64,000 bases of DNA from Rhyzopertha dominica (taxonomy: Eukaryota > Arthropoda > Insecta > Coleoptera > Bostrichidae): assembly GCA_025024175.1 (NCBI GenBank), contig QCXZ01000086.1, positions 12,118,245-12,182,244 of the forward strand, read 5' to 3'. Positions 12,045-24,320 of this stretch are shown one piece after another (within the stretch, counting starts at the first letter, position 1; every line of letters begins with the position of its first letter). Under the pieces are notes generated by a model. It had not been told where the DNA came from. It worked only from the letters and a program-made list of their open reading frames with translations, and made no database searches. The translations under genes and the position numbers were made by a program.

Positions 12045-12781
12045 CAGGGTCCGCCACCTAAAACTCCCAGGCTCGTATTTTCTTTGTTTTTTTAGTTACA
12101 ACCTTAAATTATATGTCAAATTGTAGGTCTTTTTGAACTTTTTAAAAATACCATAGTGAGGGCCCAAATTTTTTTTTTGCAGATTGTGATATTTTGCAAA
12201 TAAAGTTAATTTTTGCAAATATTTTTTACCTTAACCCCGTATAATAAATATTGCTTCATAGTTGGATGCCGATTTTTGTGTTTTTCCATGTATGCGTAAT
12301 TTTTACTCCTTCTTAGTGAAAAACAAGAAAAACTAGTCGCCATGTTCTGTTATAGGGCCATTCACAATTTTTTAATTGTTAGTTTAGCTTATTATGGTAC
12401 AAATTATGCCTACATACCCATCACTGCACAGAAAACTCCAAAATTTTGAGTAACTTTTAAATAAATCAAGTACAAAGTTCTTTCTAAAGAGAGAGAGGCT
12501 AAGAAATGAAACTTTCTACTTAAAATTTTGGGGTTTTGTGTACAGCGATGGATATGTAGACACAATATGTACCGTAATCAGCTACTAAACTAAAACTTAA
12601 AAATTCTGAACAACCCTATTTAAAGAACATGGTGGCGACTAGTTTTTCTTGTTTTTCACTAATCACCCATCAATCTATCTTTAAAGAGTTTAAAATACCT
12701 ACAATTTGACATATAACTTAAGGCTGTACATAAAAAAATAAAGAACATACGAGCCTGGGGAGTTTTAGGTGGCGGACCCTG
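12045..12781. mobile_element. Long-TIR MITE, CAGGGTCCGCCACC family (copy 1)
   Basis: A 737-bp element with TA on both sides and near-perfect inverted ends, CAGGGTCCGCCACCTAAAAC, followed by CTCCCAGGCTCGTATTTTCT. Pairing extends far inward, including the GACTAGTTTTTCTTGTTTTTC block. Related copies are at 25047-25615 and, cut by the window end, at 63918. TA flanks and CAGGG ends suggest a Tc1/mariner-type source. Confidence 0.9.
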
Positions 12782-12789
12782 TATATAGA

Positions 12790-13395
12790 GACAGTTAAAT
12801 ATTTTAATCTGTGATGGCTGTTGCCCCGGTCAGCGTTAAATTTATGGTCATAACTAAAAATTTTTTAAGTCTTAGTTTGACCTAAATTGCCGCATAATTT
12901 TAAACTCACCATTTGCTATTGTCCTCAGGCTGTTAAAGTCCACTTATGTATTATATTCACCCTGTAAGCACTAGCGTAAAACTTTGCAGCATTAATAAAA
13001 TGCAGGCAGCTAAATCAAAAACACAACATAAATTATTACAAATCCAGATAATGCTTTCTGATTCTGTAGCATTTTTTTTTGTTTCATAAAAATATTTATG
13101 TTTTTAGCTTTAATCAAATATACATAGTTTAAACACGTGGAATTGGAATATGAACACATCAATTATATTTCATTCAACTTCGATGTTAGCGACCTTTGGA
13201 CCAGAAAACTTGACCCCATTATTAGGCAAGCTATTAATTCCACTTTGCACCAAAACACTTCTTATTCTCTTGCTAATAGCTTATTTCATCTCATAGTTTA
13301 ACAACAATTTTTACAAATTAGGAGTGCTATGAAAATTCAGAGTTAAAAGCTCATATAAGATTATGCACAACATGTTTTTGTGTGTAGGAGGTATG
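12790..13395. other. No recognisable gene
   Basis: AT-rich spacer between a MITE and the 3' end of a LINE. No ORF or repeat was recognised. Confidence 0.5.
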
Positions 13396-15200
13396 TAAAC
13401 TTCTTTATTTATTTAATCATATGGAATACCTCCACCGTAGGCATAAATATACAACAAAATACAGTGTACCTGGTTAGGTCATAACAACATTTCTATAACT
13501 AAACTAAATGATTATTGCACAGATTAATCCTAGCGTAACAAACAGCAACAAAGTAATCTTATTCAACATATCTTCTAAATTAAAGCACAATCATTAAGAA
13601 TTCATCAAACTAAANTTAATAGTAACATAAAGTCATAAACAGTAAGAAAAGTAAATGCTACAATAATCAATAGTTTAGCTTACAATTATAAACTGACAGG
13701 TAAATGAGTATAACACTTAAGTAAGTGTTATGCCTCTCAGAGACATTTTAAACCTGTTTAGAGTACATCCAAAAATTTGCTATCGTTTAGTAGTCTTAGG
13801 GTCCGATCTATGGGAGAATTTTGTATACAATTAGTAGAGTGGTATCTTACAGCAAAAGCTTGCTGACCACACATCAATCTACCCGGTACTTTCAAGGTAA
13901 TTTTTTCCAATAAATCTGGACAAACAATCAAACCATTTATCATCTTGAAAATTGTTATTAAATTACAAATCAAACGGCGTTCAGCTAGAGTTCCCAAATT
14001 CAAAACTACCAAAATGTAGCAATAATCATGGTTCGATATTATCATTGACTTCCTATAGGCAACATATCTTAAAAATTTATTCTGCACCTTTTCCAATGTG
14101 TATGAATGACAATATGTTACTGGAGACCATATAACAAAAGCATACTCCATAATGGAACAAACAAGGGTACCATCTAGCCTCGACAACAAAATTCGAAAAA
14201 CTATGGCAGTTTCTTAACACCAATCCCAAAGTCCTAGCAGCCGACAATGAAATTCCATGGATATGCTTAACAAAACTCAAATGTTCATCCAATATGACTC
14301 CAAGAACACAAATAGCATTTTTGTATTCAAGACGGGTGTTGTTTATGGTGTAACTAGAATTGACCTTGTTGTGTAGCCTGTGGAAACTCATATATGAACA
14401 TTTAATAATATTCAAAGATAGGCCACTGGCATCACACCAACTAGAGAAAACATTTAGGTCAAGTTGCAGAGACAAGCAATCAGCATCTGAATTAATTCGA
14501 TGAAATAGTTTCAGATCATTCGCAAACATGAGGAAGTCACAGCCAGCAAAACACTCTGCCATATCATTCACAAACTGATTAAAAAGAAGCGGTGAACAAT
14601 GAGCTCCCTGCGGGATGCCCGACATTACTGAGAACTGGTCAGAAACAAAGCTGCCCACCTTCACACCTTCGCTGTGTGCGAGCAATAAGAAAACTTTGAA
14701 ACCACATAATCAAATCATCTGAAAATCTAATGCCATCCAACTTGTGAAGAAGCAGCTTGTGGTTAACCCTATCAAAAGCCATTCCCAAATCTGTGTAAAC
14801 GCTATCCACCTGAGATCCCCCCTCCATAGCATCCAGTATAAAAGATTCATATACCATAAGGTTACTTACTGTAGACTTACGTTGTGAAAAACCATGCTGC
14901 TGCTGTATTATTAGTTCTCTACAGGCAAAACTTAGGTAATTGTACATTATTTTATCAAGCAGCTTGGAAATAGCAGATTGGATTGAAACCCCCCTATAGT
15001 TCTTGCCCCATTTTTATAAATAGGCCTAATAAAACTTGTCTTCCAGAGATTCGGAATACAACCCTTTTGTAAGGTCAAATTGAATAATATACACAAAGGC
15101 TGCGCCACGGTCCACAAGAAAACTTCCATGGAAGCTTCCAAATACTTTCAAAAATCTCCGACTCACATAAATGTGGGCAAGGGCTCAGTCCCAAAGGTCA
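13396..15200 (-). pseudogene. 5'-truncated non-LTR retrotransposon, RT domain
   Basis: Four minus-strand blocks, in two or more frames, read as one reverse transcriptase: WKTSFIRPIYKNGAR (15141-14947); QHGFSQRKSTVSNL with AFDRVNHKLLLHKL (14947-14639); a palm block with SGIPQGAHCSPLLFNQFVND and FANDLKLF (14685-14077; the catalytic motif is normally FADD, here Asp to Asn); and a C-terminal block with NKFLRYVAYRKS (14189-13758). The 3' UTR runs to about 13396, where a TTAAATAAATAAA-like tail is read on the minus strand. Frameshifts and the altered catalytic site show it is dead. The 5' end abuts the next LINE. Confidence 0.85.
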
Positions 15201-17910
15201 TCTGCCAGTGTGAACAGGCTAGAGAATTTGTGACAAAATGAGTGATCAAGGTGATGGTTCAAGTGATAATGAAAATTGTAATAACACTAACTGGACAATA
15301 GTAGACCAACAAAGGAGAAAAGAAAAAAAAAAGNACAAGTCNAATACTAATCCAGCCAGANAAGAACTACATGGATTTTCTAACATGGAAATTGAATTCA
15401 GCCAACATAGAGCTACAACCGATACTTATCGTACACCATCAGATAAACCCACACAAAACCTACAACAAAAAAAAACAAACTTTATCAGAAGAAAACCAGC
15501 ACATACAAAAAAGGATCTCAAATAATTACTCTCCTAAAATGAAAGTAATCACTTTTAAGGAATAAACGAACATATAAACATATAAAGAAACATCAGCCTC
15601 ACAACGACCATCAGAAGGAAAAATATCTCAGCCTACATGCTGTGCAGTCATAGCTTCAGTAGAGCAAGAGATACAAGATACACAAATATCTGAATTTCTT
15701 AATAAAATAAAAATCAATCACAGATTTTGTAAAAGAATAATTGCAAAAGCCATCTTCCTATATAAGAGTGATAAGTGGAGATGAGAGCTCCTTTAAGAAA
15801 TTGCTCAATGAGGGAATATTCTTCAAACACAAACATTATACAGTTTACCCTAGTGCCCCACCTGCACCAGTACCAATACCCTGCAACAGATGTTTCCAAT
15901 ATACACACACAACAAACAACTGTAAATCTCCACTGAAACGCAGCCAGTGTCTAGGTTCTCACCTCACAGAAAAATGTGATTCACCAATTCCAATAAAATG
16001 CATCACATGCAATTCAGAAGAGCATCCTGCCTGGTCAATGAAGCGCCCAAAAAGACCAAATAAGCCCATACCAGGAATACCCAATGTACAAATAAAAGCC
16101 TTAAACAAAAAATCATGCCACATTAACCAACAAATCACAAAGAAAAACCGTATCCACTCACCTATCAATACACGACACAATAATTAACACCTAATAAATA
16201 AAATAAACAATCCTAAATATATAGACCGAGAAGAATTACTCATAAAATTAAAGAAAAGATTCTTACAAAATTACAATATTGATACTAATGTTACATTCAC
16301 AGGAAATCGCATTTATATTCTTATGTTTGATATGGAAAACCCCGAATCAGAGTCACTTACAGAACCAATGGAGTCTCCTAATAATGCACAATACCAACTT
16401 AATGATGGTTAACTTTAAAATACTTTATGCCAATATTAATAGCTATAGACCAAAGTCTTCTCTTATAAACCATTACATTGAAAATAATAACATTCAAATG
16501 GGACTATTTGTAGAAACTAAAAACAAAAAGGGCATAATGTACAGAGACTGGACAGTAATACAAAAAAACGGAACTGTATTAAATGCGAATTATAGAAGAG
16601 GTAATCTGATACAGGGAGATAAGCAGTTAGGTATTGGAAAGGGGAATCCACCCCACTTTAACAACACACTGAATGAAGTTATACATTGCACAATCAAACT
16701 AAAAAATTTTAAGCTTCATATATTTTTGGTATACATCCACCCATATTCAAGGATAGAGGAAAACCTGTTTGTAAGGGCATCACAGTTTGAACACGTACTA
16801 ATAATAGGAGACTTTAACATCAATCAACAAAAGAAAAAACAATTACAATCATTTATAAATAATTCAGACTTCATTCAAGTACATACAGAACCAACATTCT
16901 TAATGCCAAATAACCCGGATACCACTCCAGATATTGTCCTTTGTACTTCAAATATAAGAAACATGATAAAAAATTAGATCTTATTCCTGATTTGGGGTCT
17001 GATCACATAGCTATGGAAATAACTATAGAAAGCAATGTACCGATTCAGGCTACAGAATGTATATATAAATATATATATATATATAACAAGAGCCATATTG
17101 ATGCTATAAACACATACATGGTTGAAAAAGATAACAGACACTGATGAGATTACTACTAACTACATCTCCAATTTCATGGAATCACTTGCTGCTGCTGTAG
17201 AAAACCATACACCAAAAATAAAAATGAAATACTATTCGCAAACACTACCACCGTATATAATAAGGCTCATAAAAATGAAAAAACAATTATATCGAGAAAT
17301 AAAATCAAATCCAGGTCTAAACCATAAAAGGCGGTATAATGAACTCAATAAACATATACAATTAATGGTCAAAGAATACAGAACACAAATGGATTTCAGC
17401 CTGTGAAGAAATTAATGTTAAGCAAGGCAAAGAATACTGGCAACAAATAAAGAAACTCTTAAAATATAAAATTAGCGACTCAAAATGTGAAATCCTAAAT
17501 AACAACGAAATTATATCAGATGATAAAATTGTGGCTCATCTGTTTAGGGATCATTATGAACAGGTTTTTGGATATTCGGAGAATGACAACTTTGATATCA
17601 ACAATAAACAGGCAGTCCAAGAGTGTGTACAGGAGTATTTTTCTGTAGACCAGCACGGTGGTTATGGAGAGATTGGTGAAGAAGAATATTTTGAATCTCT
17701 GATGAGTGGCAAAAATACAGCTCCTGGTAATGACAAATTTACAGAAAGGTACTTCAACAACTGAATGACAAGATCCACCAAACAATAATTAAAATTATGA
17801 ATTACTGCCTCTTGATGACTTCCCAAAGGAGTGGAAGAAAGGCACGATTATCAACATCCCTAAACCTAATACCGATCACAGAAACATTAAAAACTACAGG
17901 TGTGACTTTA
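15200..17910 (+). pseudogene. Jockey-like non-LTR retrotransposon, 3'-truncated and decayed
   Basis: ORF1 starts at 15238 (MSDQGDGSSDNENC). Its later part (15741-16187) has a CCHC zinc knuckle of form C-x2-C-x4-H-x4-C (CNRCFQYTHTTNNC) and further CxxC/H blocks, as in Jockey-group nucleocapsid proteins. The endonuclease (16279-16977) shows FKILYANINSYRPK, LFVETKNK and LIIGDFNINQQ, and continues in another frame with DLGSDHIAM (about 16990). The linker and RT start follow at 17122-17910, ending at a block like PKEWKKGTIINIPK. The palm with YADD is absent. Several frameshifts and n's are present. Confidence 0.85.
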
Positions 17911-18660
17911 GTGTTACGTTATCTGAAAGAACATTAGTAAAGATGGCAAGATGAAAAGGTGATGGAAGAACTTTGTCTTCAAAAAAAGAAACGGGAAATA
18001 TTGGTTCTCTTATCAAACACCGTCAAGTAAGTATTTTTCTAAAAATCCGTTTAGTAGTTTATAATTGTATATAGTTAAAAAAAACATTTTTGGAGTGAAA
18101 AAATGCTTCCAAAACTTCAAAGATTTTATTTCCGTTCTCTTTTGCCAGAACTAGTTGATCCACGTCACACGAGAAACATGCCGATTCGAAAGGATAGATA
18201 GACAACGTTTTTGTGTAAAAAGTAGAGCATCTACACCATGTTTGTTCATATTTTTTTAATACACACATTTATAATTNTGCTGTAAAGATAATTTTATGTA
18301 CAGATAGTGAACATTAACTATATGCTTATGATGTTTGGTAAATATATGTATCTTTTCCTTGAACGTTTATTATGTTTTCTATTATTAAAAAATATTTTTA
18401 AAGTATTTTTTTCAATGAGGCGTTGACATTTTTAATAATAAATTTGAAAGCAATATCGAAATAAAAAAACCGTTTGTTTAAAGCTTTATTAGTAATATCA
18501 CTGATATGTCTGTGAAAAGCGAACATCCGATTCTCAGTGGTAAGTAAATATCTTTGGAACGACAGGAATCAGATAGACCCACAAAATGTTGTAAATCAAA
18601 AATACTCTTTGTTGTGGCATCAGCATAACCAGCAGCGCAATAAACGCCCAAGGCCGACCG
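17910..18660. other. No recognised gene; possible orphan exon near 17950-18026
   Basis: After the LINE breaks off, a short open stretch (MEELCLQKKKREILVLLSN) ends at a donor-like GTAAGT near 18027. Nothing around it confirms an exon. The rest is AT-rich without recognisable content. Confidence 0.25.
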
Positions 18661-18673
18661 GGCTGACAGCTTT

Positions 18674-19521
18674 ATGGTCAACATCCTAAAATTGAGTACG
18701 GCCACAAATGAGTACGGCTGTCCCTTTAACCTAGCCTTAAACGTTCAACCGGAAAGCATCGTGAACAGCGTACATCCCCATCGGTGGATCGCAAGTTATG
18801 ATAGGGTAGGGGGTATCGATGCTACTTGCGATTTTAAGAAACTTGTAAAAAAAAATTTCAAGCCAAGTGCCCGGCGGGTTGCCAAGTTGGAAAGGTGGGT
18901 GTATCGCACGATGGTCAACAACATTGTTACCTAGTAGAATTCGTTCTAAATTGTGAATGCCCGAAGCAAAGACGGCGCCGTTCCTTACGTAGCTCACTTC
19001 CTGCTGACTGTAAAAATTGGATATTTCATCCAGACAGAAAGGGGGACCAATCAGATCATATACCATGCCCTGTTGGAGCATCGAATTCGCAGTTTGATGA
19101 GGCCCGCCGCATTATTCAGGGACATTCGCCGCCAGGATGCACTCTACAAAGCGTCATATCCATACAAACACTGCAGAGAAATCCTACCCGTTGGCAAGCC
19201 GCGTTTAACCGTTCGGATGGCGTTTACGACTTTAAAAATTGCACCTTCTCATACCAAGTTCGATCCTTATTTAGAGACTACAGTCCTACGGACAGTGACG
19301 TGGTGCAGACGAGCATCCGTAGAACGCTCGGTCACGAGCAGTACGTCGTAGATTATGCGGTGAACTGTTATTGCGGATACATAGTGAACCTCGAAAATCC
19401 TTCGCGGATTTCGTCTTTATTTTGGGACTTGTATCATCATCNAGACAACGTTGCCTGCTTCAATAAGAATGAGTATGGATATGCGAAGCAACCAAATAGT
19501 TGTACTTACATAAAATGGTAA
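18674..19521 (+). pseudogene. Unrecognised cysteine-rich modular protein, frameshifted copy
   Basis: Two overlapping plus-strand frames (18674-18934 and 18895-19521) form one gene broken by a single indel near 18850-18872, beside a run of nine A's. I do not recognise the family. Two copies of a roughly 110-residue module are visible. The first has VHPHRWIASY, a PAGC motif and VEFVLNCECP. The second has SPPGC, NPTRW, CTFSYQVRSLF and ends YVVDYAVNCYC (about residues 78-170 of the downstream frame). A basic RRRR stretch lies between modules. The same motif order occurs in the gene at 22073-22607. GC content is higher than in the surroundings. No signal peptide is evident. The frameshift may be real or a consensus error. 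Confidence 0.65.
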
Positions 19522-19559
19522 AACGCTTTTCTCTTTATGCTTCTGGCAACACCGCAGCG

Positions 19560-20570
19560 AACTAATGAGACAAACACCAACAGCAACAGCCCGTCGCCGT
19601 CCCCGTTCCCGCCAGGGCTAGGAAACTGGGTCGGCGTTTTCGGTCCAAACCTAGGACGTCCTAGGTCCAAACTTTATGGCGCCAGGTTTAAATTTTGCTG
19701 ATTTTGTTCATATGGCGGTCGGTAGGAGTCGCTAGTACAACAGGTTTTCATTATGTAGTTACCGATATTATCGATAGAAATGACTGTTTTGAAAACGCAG
19801 TGACAGCAATAAACTGACGATTGACTGCATATTAACGGTTACATGATTTGAATTTGTGCTTGTTTACTTCAGTATCAAGGGTTTTTGGACAAGTTTTAGT
19901 GTTAAGTTTCAATCTTAAGTGTTTAATTATAGTTATTGGCAGCAACAAGTTAATTAAAGGTGATATTTGGATTGTAAAATGCCGATCTCTATTAGAGGTA
20001 AGCAAATCTGGGATTAATTAATCGTAACCTAAATGTGATTGATTTCAGTAGATTATGAGAAAATGAGTACGCATTGCGATGTTTGTTCAGTGCTAGGATA
20101 TCAAAACAAAAGCCCATATTTCGTTTTCTCAATCCAAAAAACAGTTAGACGGATGTCTTCATTGGAGAACCATTGTGAATAATTGAATAAGTTCAAGTAG
20201 CTCTTCTTTATTTTCTGGTAATATGAATTGTAAGAAAGATAATATTGTTTCTATACAAGCTTATTAATAGAAGGAGAAAAAACGTCTATTGATGTGGAGT
20301 CAAGCAGGCCAAGAAGACAAATACAGAGAGGAGGCATTAGCGTCGATCTTTTGGAAGAGGGTGACTTGTTCAAAAGGGGACTCTCCAACAAAACGTGAGA
20401 TGTTCTGTAACAACAGAAGTACTTTTATTTATGTTTTTCTTTTTGTTACAGGATCTATATATCCCACATTGCTTGGAAAGGTAGGACTAAAAGAAAGTAG
20501 AGGGTGTTAGCCACCAGACGAAGTCAGTGCAGTTTTATTTCGAAACTTTCTGAAGCAATAAATAAAAACC
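19560..20570 (+). CDS. Possible small multi-exon gene (THAP-like N-terminus), tentative
   Basis: A GC-richer leader (19560-19720) is followed by ATG at 19980 and a short exon ending at a donor GTAAGC near 19999. The next acceptor TTTCAG is near 20049. The joined reading continues with MSTHCDVCSVLGYQNKSPYF, loosely recalling a THAP zinc finger (CxxC then F-x-F), but it stops at about 20178 unless frames change. An open stretch near 20290-20400 (ISVDLLEEGDLFKRG), an acceptor TTTGTTACAG at 20451 and AATAAATAAA near 20558 could be later exons and a polyA signal. Transcript evidence is lacking, and it could equally be transposon remains. Confidence 0.3.
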
Positions 20571-21835
20571 CAGCTTTCGTAAGATATTACACTTATGCTA
20601 TCTCATAATTGTATTTGGGAGTGAAGTCGATAATCAAGATCCATTGCGACGGAAATTCATGTATTAAATAAACGTTATATTAGCTGCCACGGACGTGCCA
20701 TAAATACTTTTTTTTTTTTTATTTGTAGTTGTTGTAGTTTACATACATAACATGCAAATTAACACTACTTTTATGCTTTGCCACTATAATTAAATAGGTA
20801 CTTTAACAAGTGAAACATTTCATTTACTTCCAACTAAATTTAGAAAATCTGAAGCAACAACCTTGTGCCTGTGTGGTTATATTTCTAAGACAGCCTTCTA
20901 TATATTTGAAGAGAAACCTTTATGACATTAATGCATTTTAATTATTAAATTAATTTGCTGCAATGACATCTAGCTTCTTTGGTGCAAAAACAGAAGCCAA
21001 ATGATTTGAAATGTGTGCCGTTTGAGTGTAGATGATTTTGATTTGCTTAGATCTTATCAGGTTGTCACATTGTTTACATCATGTATCTTCGTTGGTTATT
21101 TGCTTATTTACTTTGAAATGTTTGTTTAAACTCATAACAGACACTTTTTAGAGTTTCTTCGACAAAGTACGCAGGAGTAGTCAGAATGGCAGATTAATAT
21201 TTTTTTATCAGTCTTTGTATAAATAACGTCTTCTGAAAAAATATTTGTTTATTACTTTATTATTTATTTATTGTTTATTATTTTATTTATTATTATTATT
21301 TAATTGTATACATTCATAAGTACATAGCAAAGTTCAAATCCATTTTAGATTTGTGTTTGACTTAAACTCAAACTGAGAAATTGAGCCTTAGTTATTATCA
21401 ATAATTAATATGTTATGTTATGTAAGTGTTAAAAATCTTACCCACCGCTGCAAAATTATTGTGGTGTAATTGTAAATTACTTTGTGGAAATGTGATGTAT
21501 ACATTTTGTATGTAGTGAGATTGTGCATTCTGTCTTAAAAATTCACGATACCTCAGTCATTCAGAAGTAATCTTATTAATTATTATTGTTGGTGTAATTT
21601 GTATGATATATAACCAAAGTGTTTTGCACAAACTTTGATATTATTCTGTATGTAAATAGACAGTGTTGCTAATGTAGCAACAGGTGTAACAGTTTTTATT
21701 GCATATGAGTAGTTTTTCTTAGAGTGTAGTGAATATTGGTTCTAAAACATGTCTATGGTTGTTATTATGTTGTTATTTTATTTGATAAAGTATTTGTTAT
21801 AGTACAATTTGTCTTTCATTCTCATACCCTGTACA
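20570..21835. other. AT-rich spacer, no gene seen
   Basis: Long AT-rich stretch with TTATTTATT runs near 21250-21305. No coding pattern or recognisable repeat. Confidence 0.5.
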
Positions 21836-21842
21836 TAAGTAT

Positions 21843-21929
21843 GTTCTTTGTAAATATTCACAAACAGTAGTTTCTAACATTAATCATGTTAGGAACTATT
21901 GTTGTGAATATTTACAAAGAATACGGAAA
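21843..21929. repeat. Short near-perfect hairpin (about 36-bp arms)
   Basis: The left arm TTCTTTGTAAATATTCACAA continues to CTAACAT. The right arm is its complement, with few mismatches and a loop of about 6 bases. It lies upstream of the cysteine-rich gene at 22073. It could be a minimal foldback, a terminator-like RNA structure or a miRNA-like precursor; nothing here decides. Confidence 0.7.
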
Positions 21930-22072
21930 ATAATATAATAAAAATCAAGGATTTGGAGGGAGCATTCAAATCGCGCGGGTTCGCAGTTAGTTCATATGGC
22001 GACCGCGAGATGGCGCCACCAACTTTGAACGGATGAAGACAACGATAGATTCACTTCTATCTAACTTTTTCT

Positions 22073-22607
22073 ATGGCTTGTATTTACCGTGCAGCTAATG
22101 AGATTGCAGTCATAGCCGCATTCGAAAAGGAAACGACAAACTGGGTATGTAGGTACTAAAAAGAAATTTAATGTTTTGTTTGCTAAAAGTCTTGACAAAT
22201 ACACTTTGTTGCAGGCTTCAGTGGAACCGAGCTTCATCATGGACAAGTTCTTCTTGCCATGCACATCTAACATCACTTCCCGTGATGTCGACTGTGCACA
22301 GATGATTTTTCAGAAGTTCATTCCGCCCGACTTTGAACTTATAGAATGCCTTCCCTACGTTACGACAGATTTATACCCACATCGATGGATAAATACATAT
22401 GCTCGGAAAGATAACGGTAATGATGTGTCGTTCTACGTGGGAAATTGGACAAAAAATAGATTCAAAGCATTCTGTCCTCCGGGCTGTGAGGTTGTACGAG
22501 TTGGTCTACTGAACTTGCCGAACCGAAAGCACATTTTAGTTCACTTCATGATACACTGTTTCTGCACGAATGGTCAACAAGAATGTAGTTGTAGTAGTAA
22601 CAGTTAA
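22073..22607 (+). CDS. Unrecognised cysteine-rich modular protein, intact two-exon gene
   Basis: Exon 1 (22073-22144) starts at ATG with MACIYRAANEIAVIAAFEK and ends at donor G|GTATGT. A 70-bp intron (22145-22214) ends TTGTTGCAG. Exon 2 (22215-22607) keeps the frame to a TAA, giving 154 residues. The single module matches those at 18674-19521: IPPDF in the PPGC position, YPHRWINTY, CPPGCEVVRVG, then VHFMIHCFC, followed by a Cys/Ser-rich tail. No known domain is recognised, and neither signal peptide nor membrane segment is obvious. The clean splice sites and uninterrupted frame suggest a working gene, unlike its neighbour. The paired cysteines may bind metal or form disulphides (inference). 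Confidence 0.65.
22145..22214 (+). other. 70-bp GT-AG intron of the cysteine-rich gene
   Basis: Donor GTATGT and acceptor TTGTTGCAG. Reading through the intron in the exon 1 frame meets a stop almost at once, and removal fuses exon 1 in frame to exon 2. Confidence 0.7.
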
Positions 22608-22632
22608 TTTGTTCGTGCAGCTGTGAATGTGA

Positions 22633-22757
22633 ATTACCAATTTCATATATTTTTTTTTTTTCATATATTTTATCCCAAATATATGCTTAATATATATTTG
22701 GGATAAAATGTGCTGCTTCAATGTATTGAATACAAAAAATATATGAAATTGGTAATT
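22633..22757. repeat. Nested palindrome
   Basis: Outer arms AATTACCAATTTCATATATT and complement enclose an inner hairpin with arms TTTTATCCCAAATATAT. It lies about 25 bp past the stop of the cysteine-rich gene, so it would fall in the 3' UTR. Confidence 0.8.
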
Positions 22758-22759
22758 TT

Positions 22760-24318
22760 CTGGCAGTTGATTGCTATATGTATAATAATTGTTTAATTAA
22801 AAATTAATGTAATTTGCATGTCAATTATTATTCGTTGTCAAATAACTATATATTATTTTGCTGTAATATCAAAAAACAGTGGCAACTGTGTTAACTNAAA
22901 TATAAATTTGGACACAATTATTAGTAAAATTGCCTATTTTTTTATTTATAACGAACACGCAATACCCATTAACAAAGGACGATATGTGAATCTCGTGGAA
23001 ATGTGTCAAATTAACTACGACATTTTGCTCTTCCAACTAGTTTTGTTCGGTTTTAGTACAACACCAGATGTCGTAAATAGCAATATAATTACAGTTATAA
23101 GGGGACCATTAAGCAACAGAATCTACATTTGCAACAAAAAACGCTGCATTTTTTTTATAAGTGTACTCACCTTTGAAAATATCCAGTAAACATTCCAGAT
23201 GCAATTTTTCTAGAAATGCAGCCAGTTCCTGGTACTCTCTTTCCATTTTTCGGGTACTGGTGTGGCGGCAAAAACACAATCACGCACTTTTGCACTATTT
23301 TAACGGAATCTGTGGATCGTTCTGTTGCAAACTGTTACTAAAATTCAAATGAGATCATTGTATTCCCTTCCCAGTTCATTCATATCACGTCAACGCCTAC
23401 AGCTTTTTTTGCATATGCAAAACGCTCATTAATTAGCCCGGGCGCCGTTTTGAAATCCGCCAGTGGACGTGACCGATAACAAAACAGTTTCGTTAATAAT
23501 ATATACTCTTCACAGATAAATGTGTTTGATTCGTTCTAACAAAATTTATTTGTGGTAACCAAATGTAACTTTCTTACAGCTCCCTGATTTTCGTAACGGT
23601 CTTGCATTTCCCGATCCATTCTAACAAAGAAATTTTATTTCATGTAAACAAATATTTAGCTACATAATAGCTGATTTTTCCATTTTCTTTGCTCAAACAA
23701 ATATTACTTGCGTACACTAACTATACAGACAGGAAATGATACAGTTCACACAAACAAAGGGCAATTTTCTGCATATCTTCAGATAAACAAGACAGTGTGC
23801 GCTGTAACAAATTTATATGTGTAAAAAGAAATCGAACTTTGCACAACCAAATTCAGTTAATGGTTATAAATTTATACCGTTTATTAATGTGCAGCATAGT
23901 TTTTTCTGTGTGTAGATTTTGATTTGCTTTATTAATTTTTGGATCACTCAACTACTTAGAATGGATCAGTTCATCATCTCTAACTAGTAACTAATGAACT
24001 AACTTCTACAACTTATTAATGTAGATTAAAAACCACCGTTGTGTCCTAAAAACAACAGTTTTTCTAATTTTCTATCTGACGAATTGTTTCATCTAGGTTT
24101 CAAAGTTTGGCCACTGGAACTAAACATTTGCTCAACGGAAACAAATCATCAAATCACCTGGGTAATATGACATATTTTTTGGAAATCTAATATATTCCAA
24201 GATAGTCTTTTACATATATAATTTATTACTTTCAGATAAGCTAAAAATTTTATATGTGAAGAATTTTGCAGACATCATCCGGCTCTGGAATATCCATATA
24301 ATAAAAAAATTGACAATA
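22760..24318. other. AT-rich spacer, no gene seen
   Basis: A 123-codon open stretch at 22818-23189 has low-complexity composition and no family resemblance. The rest shows no coding pattern. Confidence 0.4.
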
Positions 24319-24320
24319 TA

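Noticed and set aside
18478..18705. 75-codon minus-strand ORF ahead of the cysteine-rich gene
   Set aside because: Weakly recalls a LINE C-terminus (SIFDLQHF...DSCRS) but is too short and lacks context.
22818..23189. 123-codon plus-strand ORF
   Set aside because: Low-complexity, Ile/Asn-rich, includes an n; no motif or neighbour supports it.
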